A DNA stretch of 64,000 nucleotides from Palsa-1150 sp964531095 (GTDB taxonomy: Bacteria; Myxococcota_A; Polyangia; Polyangiales; Polyangiaceae). Of the stretch, positions 25,577-33,340 are shown in pieces (the first letter of the stretch is position 1; each line of letters starts with the position of its first letter). The notes under the pieces were generated by a model. It worked only from the letters and a program-made list of their open reading frames with translations. It searched no databases and was not told the origin of the DNA. The translations under genes and the position numbers were made by a program. The DNA lies in contig CAZHED010000001.1 in the NCBI GenBank assembly GCA_964531095.1, forward strand, positions 62,001 through 126,000, read 5' to 3'.

Positions 25577-26320
25577 ATGAGGTCCATGAGATCGTCTTTT
25601 GGAGTCGTGCTCACGCTTTCAACGGTCGTCGTACTCGCGTGCAGTCACAACGAGCCCGCCCCGGCGGTCGCCGGCGCCGCTGCAGCTCCCGGCGCCGCCG
25701 CGCCCACGGCCGGCAAGGAGTGCCCTCCCGAGTATACGATCGACGACTGCGAGGACGGAACGAACCAAGTCAAAGTCCAAAAAGGCCGAAACGGCTATTG
25801 GTACACGTTCGTCGACAAGATGGGCACCACGATCACGCCGCCCGCCGGCAAGACCTTCATCATGTCGCAAGGCGGTCCGAATGGTTCGGCCTACGCCGCC
25901 CGCATGATGGGCAAGGTCTCGGCGACGGGCGATCCGCTTTACGCGGGACTGGGCCTCAGCTTTACGAACCCAAAGGGCCAGTACGACGCCAGCGCGTACT
26001 CTGGTATCTCGTTTTATGCCAAGGTTGGGCCGAACGCCATCAAGGCGGTCCGCCTCAAGGTGTCCGACGTGAACACCGCTCCGGAAGGCAAACTGTGTAC
26101 GGAGTGCTTCAACGACTTCGGAGCCGACCTCACCCTCTCGGATCAATGGAAGCAGTACGTCATTCCGTTCTCGGACATGTCTCAGATGGAAGGCTGGGGA
26201 AATCCGCACCCGAAGGGCATCGACAAGACGAAGCTCTACGACCTGCAATGGCAGATCAATGCGCCCGGCGCCGACTACGATCTTTGGATCGACAACGTCG
26301 CGTTCACGGGCTGTCCGTGA
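25577..26320 (+). CDS. Lipoprotein with carbohydrate-binding-like (CBM11/galactose-binding fold) domain
   Basis: 247 residues. A GGAGG six bases upstream fixes the start. The signal peptide ends in lipobox VVLAC (Cys at about 22), then an Ala/Pro linker. From IDDCEDGTNQV on, the sequence follows the pattern of CBM11-like jelly rolls that open with a D(D/E)-E-DG strand and close with W.I(D)NVAF. GKLCTECFNDFG holds a Cys pair that may bridge outside the cell. Probable role: anchoring to or sensing a glycan at the outer membrane. No catalytic residues were seen. It is followed by a 275-base gap with duplicated sequence. Confidence 0.75.
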   Translation: MRSMRSSFGVVLTLSTVVVLACSHNEPAPAVAGAAAAPGAAAPTAGKECPPEYTIDDCEDGTNQVKVQKGRNGYWYTFVDKMGTTITPPAGKTFIMSQGGPNGSAYAARMMGKVSATGDPLYAGLGLSFTNPKGQYDASAYSGISFYAKVGPNAIKAVRLKVSDVNTAPEGKLCTECFNDFGADLTLSDQWKQYVIPFSDMSQMEGWGNPHPKGIDKTKLYDLQWQINAPGADYDLWIDNVAFTGCP

Positions 26321-26394
26321 GACCAACCGTCTCGACACGGTAACCACGACCAGAGCCGGTGCGGCCGAGCTTGCGTGCCGCCGCGCCGGTCGGC

Positions 26395-26461
26395 GGAGCG
26401 GAGCCCCGAAGAGCGTCCAGCACAGGCCAGGCGGGAGGGGCGGAGCGGAGGCTGCACTAGA
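26395..26461. repeat. Intergenic duplicated block, copy A
   Basis: Begins GGAGCGGAGCCCCGAAG and ends AGCGGAGGCTGCACTAGA. Both ends recur in copy B (26530-26570). Copy A carries about 26 more bases in its middle. The two copies flank the hairpin at 26478-26501. Confidence 0.7.
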
Positions 26462-26477
26462 CTACGGCTGGGGGGCC

Positions 26478-26501
26478 GGGGGGAGCGGCCGCGCTCCCCC
26501 C
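26478..26501 (+). terminator. 10-bp perfect hairpin between two repeat copies
   Basis: GGGGGGAGCG (26478-26487) pairs with CGCTCCCCCC (26492-26501) around GCCG. It lies 157 bases after the lipoprotein stop and shares its GGGGAGCG arm with the post-tRNA hairpin. Confidence 0.6.
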
Positions 26502-26529
26502 GTGTGAGGTTCGTTTGATCGCGTCAGCC

Positions 26530-26570
26530 GGAGCGGAGCCCCGAAGGGGCGCAGCGGAGGCTGCACTAGA
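26530..26570. repeat. Intergenic duplicated block, copy B
   Basis: Carries GGAGCGGAGCCCCGAAG and AGCGGAGGCTGCACTAGA with only a short centre. It ends 25 bases before the glycosyltransferase start, so it may hold control sites for that gene. Confidence 0.7.
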
Positions 26571-26595
26571 AAAACATGCTAGGGTGCGCGCCCTG

Positions 26596-28818
26596 ATGAA
26601 GCCGGGAAGGTCAGGGGTCGCGGCCTCCGCCGTCGACCGGATCGCTCGGGCTACCGTCTTTCTCGCCAGCGGCTGGTTTCTATTCGCCGCGGCGTGGGGG
26701 ATGGTCGGCATTCCCTCGGCCGGTCACCTCGGCGCCGGAAGCGCCGCGACGATCATGGCCAGTGAGCCCATGGTTCTCTGGAAGGTCGCATACCCATCGT
26801 GGGCTTGGTACACGGGCGCGCCGCCCGCGAGAGAGCTGTACATATGCCATCACCCGTTCGGCACTTTCTATTTGTCCGCGGTGTTCGTGTGGATATTCGG
26901 ACACCACGATTTCGTCGTTCACCTACCCACCGTTCTCATGAGCGCCGCCATTCCGCCGCTCCTTTACGGGATCGCTCGGGAGCGCTGGGGCGCCCCCGTC
27001 GGAGCAGTCGCGGCGGCGGCGTACGTGGTCGTGCCAATCGCAGTCGGCTTCTCCAACTATACGAACCTCGAGACCATGTGCATCTTTGGGGTGCTCCTAT
27101 TCTTCTGGGGGCACTCGAGGCACATGACCACGGGCGCGCCTCGCTACATGGTGGCGAGCCTCGTGGGTCTCGTCTTCGCCTGCTCGGCGGACTGGGTCGG
27201 GTACCTCATCGTCGCGCCGCTCATCGTATGGGCGTTCGTGCGAGCCTTCGCCCTGCCCGCGCGCTTCACGGCCCGACTGCGGTTCGAATCGTATGCGCGC
27301 TGGTGGGGGCTTTCGACCGGAGTCGTCGCCGGGACACTGGTCTTGTGGCTCGGTCTCTTCTACCTCGCCGACCAGATTGCGGCATGGCTCACCCAAGGCG
27401 TCGCGCGGGGTGGCGGGCAAGCCGCGTCGCTCACCCAGGCGCTCCAAGCGCGCAAAGACTGGATTGATTTCAGCTTCACGCCACTGGCCATCTTCCTTGG
27501 CAAGGTCGCCGCCCCCGTCGCCTGCGTCAGGCTTCTCGTGCTGCGACGCGACGAGGAGGCGTACGCCCCGAGCCTGCTCTTCGGTGCGGTAGTCCAATAC
27601 GCCGCTTTCAAGAACGGCGCGGACATCCACATCTTCTGGCCACATTATTTCGCGGCCTATTACGCACTCGCGCTCGCACAACTCGTCGACACCATCGCTC
27701 TGGGAGTCCGGTGGACCGTGCATCGGCTCGCGCCCGCGAGGGCTGGGGTCTTCGCCGGCGCGGCAGCGCTGGCGATCGGCCTCGCCCCGTCCGTGGCGAT
27801 GGCGCACGACGGGGTCCTTTCGCTCTGGGTCTGGCGGCGCACCGGCGGTCGCTACGACGAGAAGGGAAACCTCATACGAAGCCAGGTCGACATGCACCAG
27901 GTCATCGAGCAGGTCGTCCTCCCGAACACCGTCCGGGGTACACCGATCGACACACACGAGTCGGCGGGCTGGGGGTGGGACCACGTTTGGAAGTACGAGG
28001 GGCAGGCAACCCCTGCGGGTGTGCCGTCGGCCGGAAACGCGAGCGCGCACCCCTTCTGGCTCGGCCGCGGCACCGGCATGTCGGCTGACTTCGAGAAGAA
28101 GGTCGCCGCCACGGCGCACGTCCGGATCTACGGAGACGTATGGCTGGTCGATCAGCGAGAGCCGTTCGCCCCGGTGGACGCGTACTCCACCAGCGAGCGG
28201 GAACCGACGGCCATCGAGTGGCTGCTCTTCGGGGGCACGGAGCGGATGCGAACCGTCGGCCGGCAGCCCGACCCGTGGCTGACCTGGGAATGGCGCACGC
28301 ACCTCAACCAGACCGTGGCGCCACCGACCGGAGAACCGAAGACCATCGACGAGCTCCGCATCGCGCACAACGTGGCGGTCGCGCGCGGCGACGACGCTCA
28401 GGCCATGCGCTGGGCCGAGCGGATCCAGGCGCAGCTCGACCGCACGGTCAGCGCCCGGTACGAGCAGGGGATATCGCTGATCGGCGTGCGAGTGATCGGT
28501 GGCGTCGAGCCGCGGATCGAGTCGTGGTTCGAAGTGAGCGGCCCAGTTGGCGATCTGTCCTTCGACGTTCGCTCGACGGTCGAGGCCCGCTCGCGCTGGA
28601 GCCTCATTCCTCCGACGACGACGGATCGGCAGATGGCTTACCCTCCGACGCTTGCGACCAAGCTGTGGCGGGCGAACTTCATTTACAAGGTCGAAACGAC
28701 GATGAACCATCGGATCGGTCGCGAGCGCTACTACGGGCAATGGGTGTCCCGCGACGGTTCGCCGGCCCCGAAGCGCATCGACGGACCGCAGCAAACGACG
28801 CTTGCCGTCGCTCCCTGA
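26596..28818 (+). CDS. Multi-pass membrane glycosyltransferase (GT39/PMT-like, GT-C)
   Basis: 740 residues from ATG at 26596. About ten hydrophobic helices fill the first ~430 residues. The first loop has acidic and His residues (ELYICHHPFGTFYLSAVFVWIFG, FVVHLPTVLMSA) as in GT-C enzymes that use polyprenyl-phosphate sugars, such as the PMT/ArnT type. A soluble C-terminal part of about 300 residues follows (SWFEVSGPVGDLSFDVRS), likely periplasmic. The large C-terminal domain is unusual in the family and not recognised. A near-palindrome (26581-26594) sits just before the start. Confidence 0.72.
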   Translation: MKPGRSGVAASAVDRIARATVFLASGWFLFAAAWGMVGIPSAGHLGAGSAATIMASEPMVLWKVAYPSWAWYTGAPPARELYICHHPFGTFYLSAVFVWIFGHHDFVVHLPTVLMSAAIPPLLYGIARERWGAPVGAVAAAAYVVVPIAVGFSNYTNLETMCIFGVLLFFWGHSRHMTTGAPRYMVASLVGLVFACSADWVGYLIVAPLIVWAFVRAFALPARFTARLRFESYARWWGLSTGVVAGTLVLWLGLFYLADQIAAWLTQGVARGGGQAASLTQALQARKDWIDFSFTPLAIFLGKVAAPVACVRLLVLRRDEEAYAPSLLFGAVVQYAAFKNGADIHIFWPHYFAAYYALALAQLVDTIALGVRWTVHRLAPARAGVFAGAAALAIGLAPSVAMAHDGVLSLWVWRRTGGRYDEKGNLIRSQVDMHQVIEQVVLPNTVRGTPIDTHESAGWGWDHVWKYEGQATPAGVPSAGNASAHPFWLGRGTGMSADFEKKVAATAHVRIYGDVWLVDQREPFAPVDAYSTSEREPTAIEWLLFGGTERMRTVGRQPDPWLTWEWRTHLNQTVAPPTGEPKTIDELRIAHNVAVARGDDAQAMRWAERIQAQLDRTVSARYEQGISLIGVRVIGGVEPRIESWFEVSGPVGDLSFDVRSTVEARSRWSLIPPTTTDRQMAYPPTLATKLWRANFIYKVETTMNHRIGRERYYGQWVSRDGSPAPKRIDGPQQTTLAVAP

Positions 28819-28920
28819 CGTGGATGGATCGCGCGATCGGCCCGATCGACGATTGCGCTCGCCGCTCGACCTGCGTCGCCTTCACCGAAGTGGCCCGCGC
28901 CCCCGCGTGTCCGCGGTAGA

Positions 28921-30387
28921 ATGCCACCGTTGAGCGAGCTCGTCGACATACAAGCCCAGGATCGCGTGGGCACCGTGCTCAACGACAAGTGGACACTCGA
29001 ACGCGTCCTCGGTGTCGGCGGCATGGCCGCCGTGTACGCCGCGCGCCATCGCAACGGGGCACGGGCTGCCGTGAAGGTGCTCCACGCCGGCCTTTCTCGC
29101 CACGCGGACGTCCGCGAACGGTTCCTTCGCGAGGGCTATGCCGCCAACAAAGTGGAGCACCCCGGTGTCGTCAAGGTTCTGGACGACGACGTCATCGCTG
29201 CCGGGCGGGACGCAGGAACCGCGTACCTCGTGATGGAGCTGCTCGAGGGGGAATCCCTTCAGGACCGGCTCGAGCGCGATCCCCCGATGGGAGAGCGAGA
29301 GTTCCTGACGATCGCGGATCGTGTCCTGGAGGTGCTCGAAGCCGCGCATGCCCGTGGCGTGGTCCACCGCGATCTCAAGCCAGAGAACCTGTTCCTACTG
29401 ACCGAGCGCGACGGCGCGGGGCAAGACACGGGGAACACTCGAGTGAAGGTGCTCGACTTCGGGCTCGCCCGGCTCCTGCAGGGACAGGCGATCACGACGT
29501 ACGGCCTTGCGCTGGGAACGCCGTCGTTCATGTCGCCGGAGCAGGCGGCGGGCCGCGTCGACGAAGTAGACGGTCGGACCGACCTGTTTGCGCTCGCGGC
29601 GACAGGCTTTCGGCTGCGCACGGGCCGTCGCATCCAAGAGGGGACGAACGCGGTCGAGCTCGTGACGAAGATGGCCAACGTCGCCGCCCCGCGCATCGCC
29701 ACGCTGGCCCCTGACGTCAGTCGCCCTTTCGCCCGCGTGATCGATCGCGCGCTCGAATTCCGCCGCGAGGATCGGTACGAGAGTGCAGCGGCGATGCGCG
29801 CCGACGTCCGCAAGGCGATCGCGGAGATCGACGCCGGAGTTCCCGTCACGCAGCTTGCGACTCCTGCGGTGCGCGGCGTCGTGCGCTCCGAGTCGACGAT
29901 CGAGGCAAGCGAGCGGGACCTCTTGCGGTCGCTCTCCACGCTGGATACCCGTCCCGGTTTTCGGACCGCGAACGAAGCTGGACGACCCGCCGCACCGACC
30001 GATGAACCCGACGTCGCCCGCCGGCGACCGATTCTCCCCTGGCTCGTCCTTCTCTTCGTGGGAGGCGTCGGTGCAACGCTCGGCATCGATGCCAGGAGGA
30101 CCGTTCTGACGGGCGAAGGATCTCCGGCGCAGTCCGCGGGGATCGTAGTCTCGGCCGGCAGTGCGTCGTCCGCCGCAATCGGTCCAGCCGGCGATGGGGG
30201 AGCCGAAGCTTCCATCGACGCGGCTGCGGACGGGCCTGTCGTCGGCAACGCGCCGCGGCCCAGCCCGGTCGTTGCGGCCCCTGCGTCCGGTACCGTGCGC
30301 CGTACGCCGTCGCCGACCGTTTTGGCGCCGGCGAGCGTCCGCAAGGCGCCTGCCAGTCATCCGGTGCGCCCCCGCACCAAACCCTAG
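28921..30387 (+). CDS. Ser/Thr protein kinase 2, membrane-anchored
   Basis: 488 residues. Kinase domain about 24-295: GVGGMAAVYAA loop, Lys52 in AAVKVL, catalytic Asp151 in HRDLKPEN, Asp179 in KVLDFG and GTPSFMSPEQ. A linker of about 70 residues leads to one membrane helix (LPWLVLLFVGGVGATLGI, about 372-390) and a Ser/Ala/Pro-rich outer tail of about 95 residues. There is no zinc ribbon, unlike kinase 1. The TAG stop is followed, in the same frame and without a gap, by the 42-base repeat array, so an ancestral longer protein or a read-through product is possible. Confidence 0.93.
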   Translation: MPPLSELVDIQAQDRVGTVLNDKWTLERVLGVGGMAAVYAARHRNGARAAVKVLHAGLSRHADVRERFLREGYAANKVEHPGVVKVLDDDVIAAGRDAGTAYLVMELLEGESLQDRLERDPPMGEREFLTIADRVLEVLEAAHARGVVHRDLKPENLFLLTERDGAGQDTGNTRVKVLDFGLARLLQGQAITTYGLALGTPSFMSPEQAAGRVDEVDGRTDLFALAATGFRLRTGRRIQEGTNAVELVTKMANVAAPRIATLAPDVSRPFARVIDRALEFRREDRYESAAAMRADVRKAIAEIDAGVPVTQLATPAVRGVVRSESTIEASERDLLRSLSTLDTRPGFRTANEAGRPAAPTDEPDVARRRPILPWLVLLFVGGVGATLGIDARRTVLTGEGSPAQSAGIVVSAGSASSAAIGPAGDGGAEASIDAAADGPVVGNAPRPSPVVAAPASGTVRRTPSPTVLAPASVRKAPASHPVRPRTKP

Positions 30388-31181
30388 CCGCTGCGCCTCA
30401 TCGACGAGAAGCTCACGATCGCCTTCCATGACCTCCGGATCGCGGTGGAGAGGCTCCTGGACTCGATCTGTGCGCTCTCGATCGCGGTGGAGAGGGTCAT
30501 GGCCTCGATCCATGCGCTCCGGATCGCGGTGGAGAGGCTCAAGACCTCGATCCATCCGCTCTGGGTCGCGATGGAGAGGCTCAAGACCTCGACCTATTCG
30601 CTCTGGATCGCGGTGGAGAGGCTCAAGACGTCGATCCATCCGTTCTGGATCGCGATGGAGAGGCTGAAGACCTCGATCCATCCGCTCTGGGTCGCGATGG
30701 AGAGGCTCAAGACCTCGACCTNNNNNNNNNNNNNNNNNNNNNNNNNNNNNNNNNNNNNNNNNNNNNNNNNNNNNNNNNNNNNNNNNNNNNNNNNNNNNNN
30801 NNNNNNNNNNNNNNNNNNNNNCTCAAGACCTCGACCTATTCGCTCTGGATCGCGGTGGAGAGGCTCAAGACCTCGATCCATCCGCTCTGGGTCGCGGTGG
30901 GGAGGCTGAAGACCTCGATCCATCCGCTCTGGATCGCGATGGAGAGGCTCAAGACCTCGACCTATTCGCTCTGGATCGCGGTGGAGAGGCTCAAGACCTC
31001 GACCTATTCGCTCTGGAACGCGGTGGAGAGGCTCAAGACCTCGATCCGTCCGCTCTGGATCGCGATCCATCCGCTCTGGATCGCGATAACGAAGGTCATG
31101 ATTCCATCCGATTCGCGATCGGTCGCGATCGAGAAGCTCACGGTCGATTCCTATCTGCTCTCCTTCGCGATCCTGACCCTC
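30388..31181. repeat. Tandem 42-base repeat array (two coiled-coil heptads per unit)
   Basis: At least twelve units of 42 bases, typified by ATCGCGGTGGAGAGG plus CTCAAGACCTCG and ATCCATCCGCTCTGG (or ACCTATTCGCTCTGG). Central units are nearly identical. The outer ones (30388-30485 and 31076-31181) have diverged but keep the 42-base period; one half unit (21 bases) lies near 31055-31075. There are no spacers of the CRISPR kind. A 100-base N run interrupts it; for the unit phase to hold, the true gap must be 26 bases plus a multiple of 42. Confidence 0.95.
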
Positions 31182-31184
31182 TGA
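30445..31184 (+). CDS. Possible heptad-repeat coiled-coil protein, or lost extension of kinase 2
   Basis: Read in the frame of kinase 2, the array gives 14-residue units such as IAVERLKTSIHPLW. Positions 3 and 6 of each heptad are V/I/M/F and L (VxxL, IxxL), the a/d pattern of a coiled coil. The diverged end units (IAFHDLR, VAIEKLT, VDSYLLS) keep the same pattern. Several unit-to-unit changes are silent (CTC/CTG, ACC/ACG) or conservative (V/M, V/I). The frame crosses the N run only if the missing length fits the repeat phase. The first GTG is at 30445, without a clear ribosome-binding site. Other frames are also partly open because 42 is divisible by 3. Confidence 0.35.
30722..30821. other. 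Assembly gap, 100 N
   Basis: Exactly 100 N, the usual placeholder for a gap of unknown length. It falls inside the near-identical repeat units, which probably stopped assembly. Array length and copy number are therefore unknown. Confidence 0.98.
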
Positions 31185-31279
31185 AACGCCGTTCCGACGC
31201 TCACGACCGCGTTCGTTGCGCTCCAAATCGCCCGTCGGAGGCTCGTTGGCGCCTCTCATCCGCCACGAAGCGAGACCCG

Positions 31280-31299
31280 GAAGCTCGGGGCCGAGCTTC
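31280..31299 (-). terminator. Hairpin at the 3' end of the PilZ gene
   Basis: GAAGCTCGG (31280-31288) and CCGAGCTTC (31291-31299) form a perfect inverted repeat that begins at the last base of the PilZ stop codon. It may serve both this gene and the convergent repeat region. There is no T-run. Confidence 0.5.
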
Positions 31300-32363
31300 T
31301 AGTACGGATTGCCCTCCTCAACCGCGGGCTTCCTCGCTGCCGGGGCATGCGAAGCGGGAGGAAAGGGGGCTGCGACGGGGGGCTTCCGCGACGACGCGCT
31401 GGCAGAAGCTGCCGGGACCTGCGCCGACGAGGCCGCGGTGGTCGATGGAATCGAGACCGGGTCCGGGACCGCGCTGGCGCTCGCCGTGGCGGTCGATGCG
31501 ACTCCGGACGCGGTCGCGATGACCGCCGGCGGAGGCAATGCCGGTGAAGCGGGAAGCTTCGGGGAAGCCGCTGCTGGCTCCGACGGCCTCAGGAACCGAT
31601 CGAGGTCGCCGCCCAGGAGCAGATAAGCAGCCGCGGCGGCGATGGCCAGGACGATCAAGACGACCAGCCAGCGGAGACCGTTGCCGGGCTTGGCGGGTGC
31701 TGGTCTCGATGACGAAGGCGTCGCGCGGCGTGGTCGGATCGGCAGCGTATCCTCCGTCCGCTGATTGTCCGTCAGCGAGGGCGGCGCCGAGGGCCTCTCC
31801 CGCGGGACCAGATCGATCGCCAAGCTCGGCTCGCGTGCCGGCGCGGCTGGCGGAGGCGCAGCGTCCCGCGCCGGCGTCGCGCTTCGTTCGGGCGGCGCGA
31901 GCCGCGCGGGAAAGCCCGACCCCACTCCCAAAATCGTCCTCTCGCGGGCAGGGCCCGATGCGATGATCGGCGTCGCTACCACGCCACCCCTGGAGGGGTC
32001 GATCTCTCCTACCCCGGGTTCGGTGTGCGCGCGCTCCGCGACCAGCCGGTCGATCGTCGCGACCACCGCATCGTCCGCGTCGATCAGCTTAATCCCCATT
32101 CCCGGCGGCCGTCGCTCCCCCTCGTCCTCCTGCCGAATCCAGACGACGCGCCCGACCGCGGACCACGGCACCAGCTCGCCCGCCATTTGAATCTCGATGG
32201 CGAGCCGCTTGCCAACCGCGAGCGGCTTCGCGGCCCGTACGAACAGCCCGCCTCTCGCGAGGTTCAACGCATCCGTCTCCGTTTGGTCGCCGGTTGCGCT
32301 CTCGTAGGTTACGCGCGCACCGGAGATGCGCGCGCGGGGGGCGCTGCGGCGTTCCTCGGGCAT
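31299..32363 (-). CDS. PilZ-domain membrane protein
   Basis: 354 residues. The N-terminal ~110 form a PilZ domain: ERRSAPRARI supplies the RxxxR-type Arg pair, and LNLARGGLFVRA is the (D/N)xSxxG-like loop with Ala for Ser, so cyclic-di-GMP binding is likely but not certain. After a Pro/Ala linker one membrane helix (LRWLVVLIVLAIAAAAAYLLLGG, about 226-248) leads to a Ser/Ala/Pro-rich outer tail of about 100 residues. This joins a cytosolic second-messenger domain to an envelope tail. It is the last gene of a minus-strand run GH9-pdxH-GlsB-PilZ. Confidence 0.85.
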   Translation of the reverse strand: MPEERRSAPRARISGARVTYESATGDQTETDALNLARGGLFVRAAKPLAVGKRLAIEIQMAGELVPWSAVGRVVWIRQEDEGERRPPGMGIKLIDADDAVVATIDRLVAERAHTEPGVGEIDPSRGGVVATPIIASGPARERTILGVGSGFPARLAPPERSATPARDAAPPPAAPAREPSLAIDLVPRERPSAPPSLTDNQRTEDTLPIRPRRATPSSSRPAPAKPGNGLRWLVVLIVLAIAAAAAYLLLGGDLDRFLRPSEPAAASPKLPASPALPPPAVIATASGVASTATASASAVPDPVSIPSTTAASSAQVPAASASASSRKPPVAAPFPPASHAPAARKPAVEEGNPY

Positions 32364-32430
32364 GGTCCAGCCGCAGCATAGATCACCACGGCCCGAGACG
32401 AGGAACTCGTTTCGAACGACCGTTCGTCAG

Positions 32431-32724
32431 CTATGCCACACTGTGACGGTTGGTGCGTCGATCGTGTCGCCCGATCCCGCGACCGACCGCCAATCGATAG
32501 ATGCCCAGGAGGATTAGGGCACCGACGATCGACGCGATTATCCCCGGGCCGCTGCCCGGCGTTCGATACATGCCGAGGGCGCGCCCGAGGAAACCCGCAA
32601 TGAACGATCCGCCTACGCCGAGGGCCATCGTCACGAGGATTCCCCCCGGATCTTTCCCTGGCATGATGAGCTTGGCCAGAGCGCCGGCAATGAGACCGAT
32701 GAGCAGCATCGAGAGGATGTGCAT
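32431..32724 (-). CDS. GlsB/YeaQ/YmgE family small membrane protein
   Basis: 97 residues with three hydrophobic helices. MLLIGLIAGALAKLIMPG and GGILVTMALGVGGSFIAGFLG are the conserved blocks of the transglycosylase-associated/GlsB family. Members are stress-induced inner-membrane proteins of unknown mechanism. The last ~18 residues (GRHDRRTNRHSVA) are a basic tail longer than usual. It sits 30 bases after pdxH on the same strand and 67 before PilZ. Confidence 0.9.
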   Translation of the reverse strand: MHILSMLLIGLIAGALAKLIMPGKDPGGILVTMALGVGGSFIAGFLGRALGMYRTPGSGPGIIASIVGALILLGIYRLAVGRGIGRHDRRTNRHSVA

Positions 32725-32754
32725 TGGCTTTCTCCGGGCGCCAGCCGCTGCACG

Positions 32755-33327
32755 TTACGGGCCCAGTCGGGTTGCGACCCAGGCGCCCGCGCCAAGCTCG
32801 TAGCGCACGCGGTCGTGGACGCGATCCGCCCCTTGCGTCCAGAGCTCTACGGCCGTCGGTCGCAACAGGAACCCCCCCCAATACGAAGGACGGGGCACGT
32901 CCCGACCGTTGTATTGAACGGTGAGCTCCGCCATGCGGCGGCGCAGGTCCTCTTGGCTGCCGAGGGGACGGCTCTGTGCAGACGCCCATGCGGAGAGTTG
33001 ATGGCCGCGCGGCCGACTCTGAAAGTAGGCGTCGGACTCCTCGGGCGCGAGCCTCTCGACGTTGCCCTCCACGCGCACCTGCCGGGCGAGCACCGGCCAG
33101 TGAAACGCGACCGCAGCGTGCGTGTTCCGCTGCAGCTCTATCCCTTTTCGACTTTCGTAGTTCGTGAAGAAGCGCAAGCCCCGCGCGTCGATTCCTCGAC
33201 ACAGCACGATTCGCACGGAGGGTACGCCGGTCGGCGTCGCGCTCGCGAGGGCCATCGCCTCGGGCTCCGCCACGCCCCGATCCCGCGCTTCTTGGATCCA
33301 CGCTGAAATCGTCTCGAGCGGCTTCAT
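32755..33327 (-). CDS. pdxH: Pyridoxamine 5'-phosphate oxidase
   Basis: 190 residues. Matches the FMN-dependent PdxH fold: PSVRIVLCRGIDARGLRFFTNYESRKG (FMN and phosphate contacts), VEGNVERLAPEESDAYFQSRPRGHQLSAWAS (the signature of substrate-binding loops) and a C-terminal RPTAVELWTQGADRVHDRVRY, which ends the active site. It oxidises PNP or PMP to PLP in the cytosol. It is shorter than E. coli PdxH (218), mainly at the N-terminus. It follows the GH9 gene by 13 bases, an odd pairing with no metabolic logic visible. Confidence 0.93.
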   Translation of the reverse strand: MKPLETISAWIQEARDRGVAEPEAMALASATPTGVPSVRIVLCRGIDARGLRFFTNYESRKGIELQRNTHAAVAFHWPVLARQVRVEGNVERLAPEESDAYFQSRPRGHQLSAWASAQSRPLGSQEDLRRRMAELTVQYNGRDVPRPSYWGGFLLRPTAVELWTQGADRVHDRVRYELGAGAWVATRLGP

Positions 33328-33340
33328 CCCCTGCTCCTCG

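Noticed and set aside
29395..30681. 428-codon minus-strand reading through the repeat array, with MDRGLEPLHRDPER-type units
   Set aside because: It runs on antisense through the kinase catalytic domain, and its units show no structural pattern; the plus frame keeps coiled-coil positions instead.
30388..31181. CRISPR array
   Set aside because: Units abut without spacers, the period is 42 with internal 21-base symmetry, and there are no cas genes.
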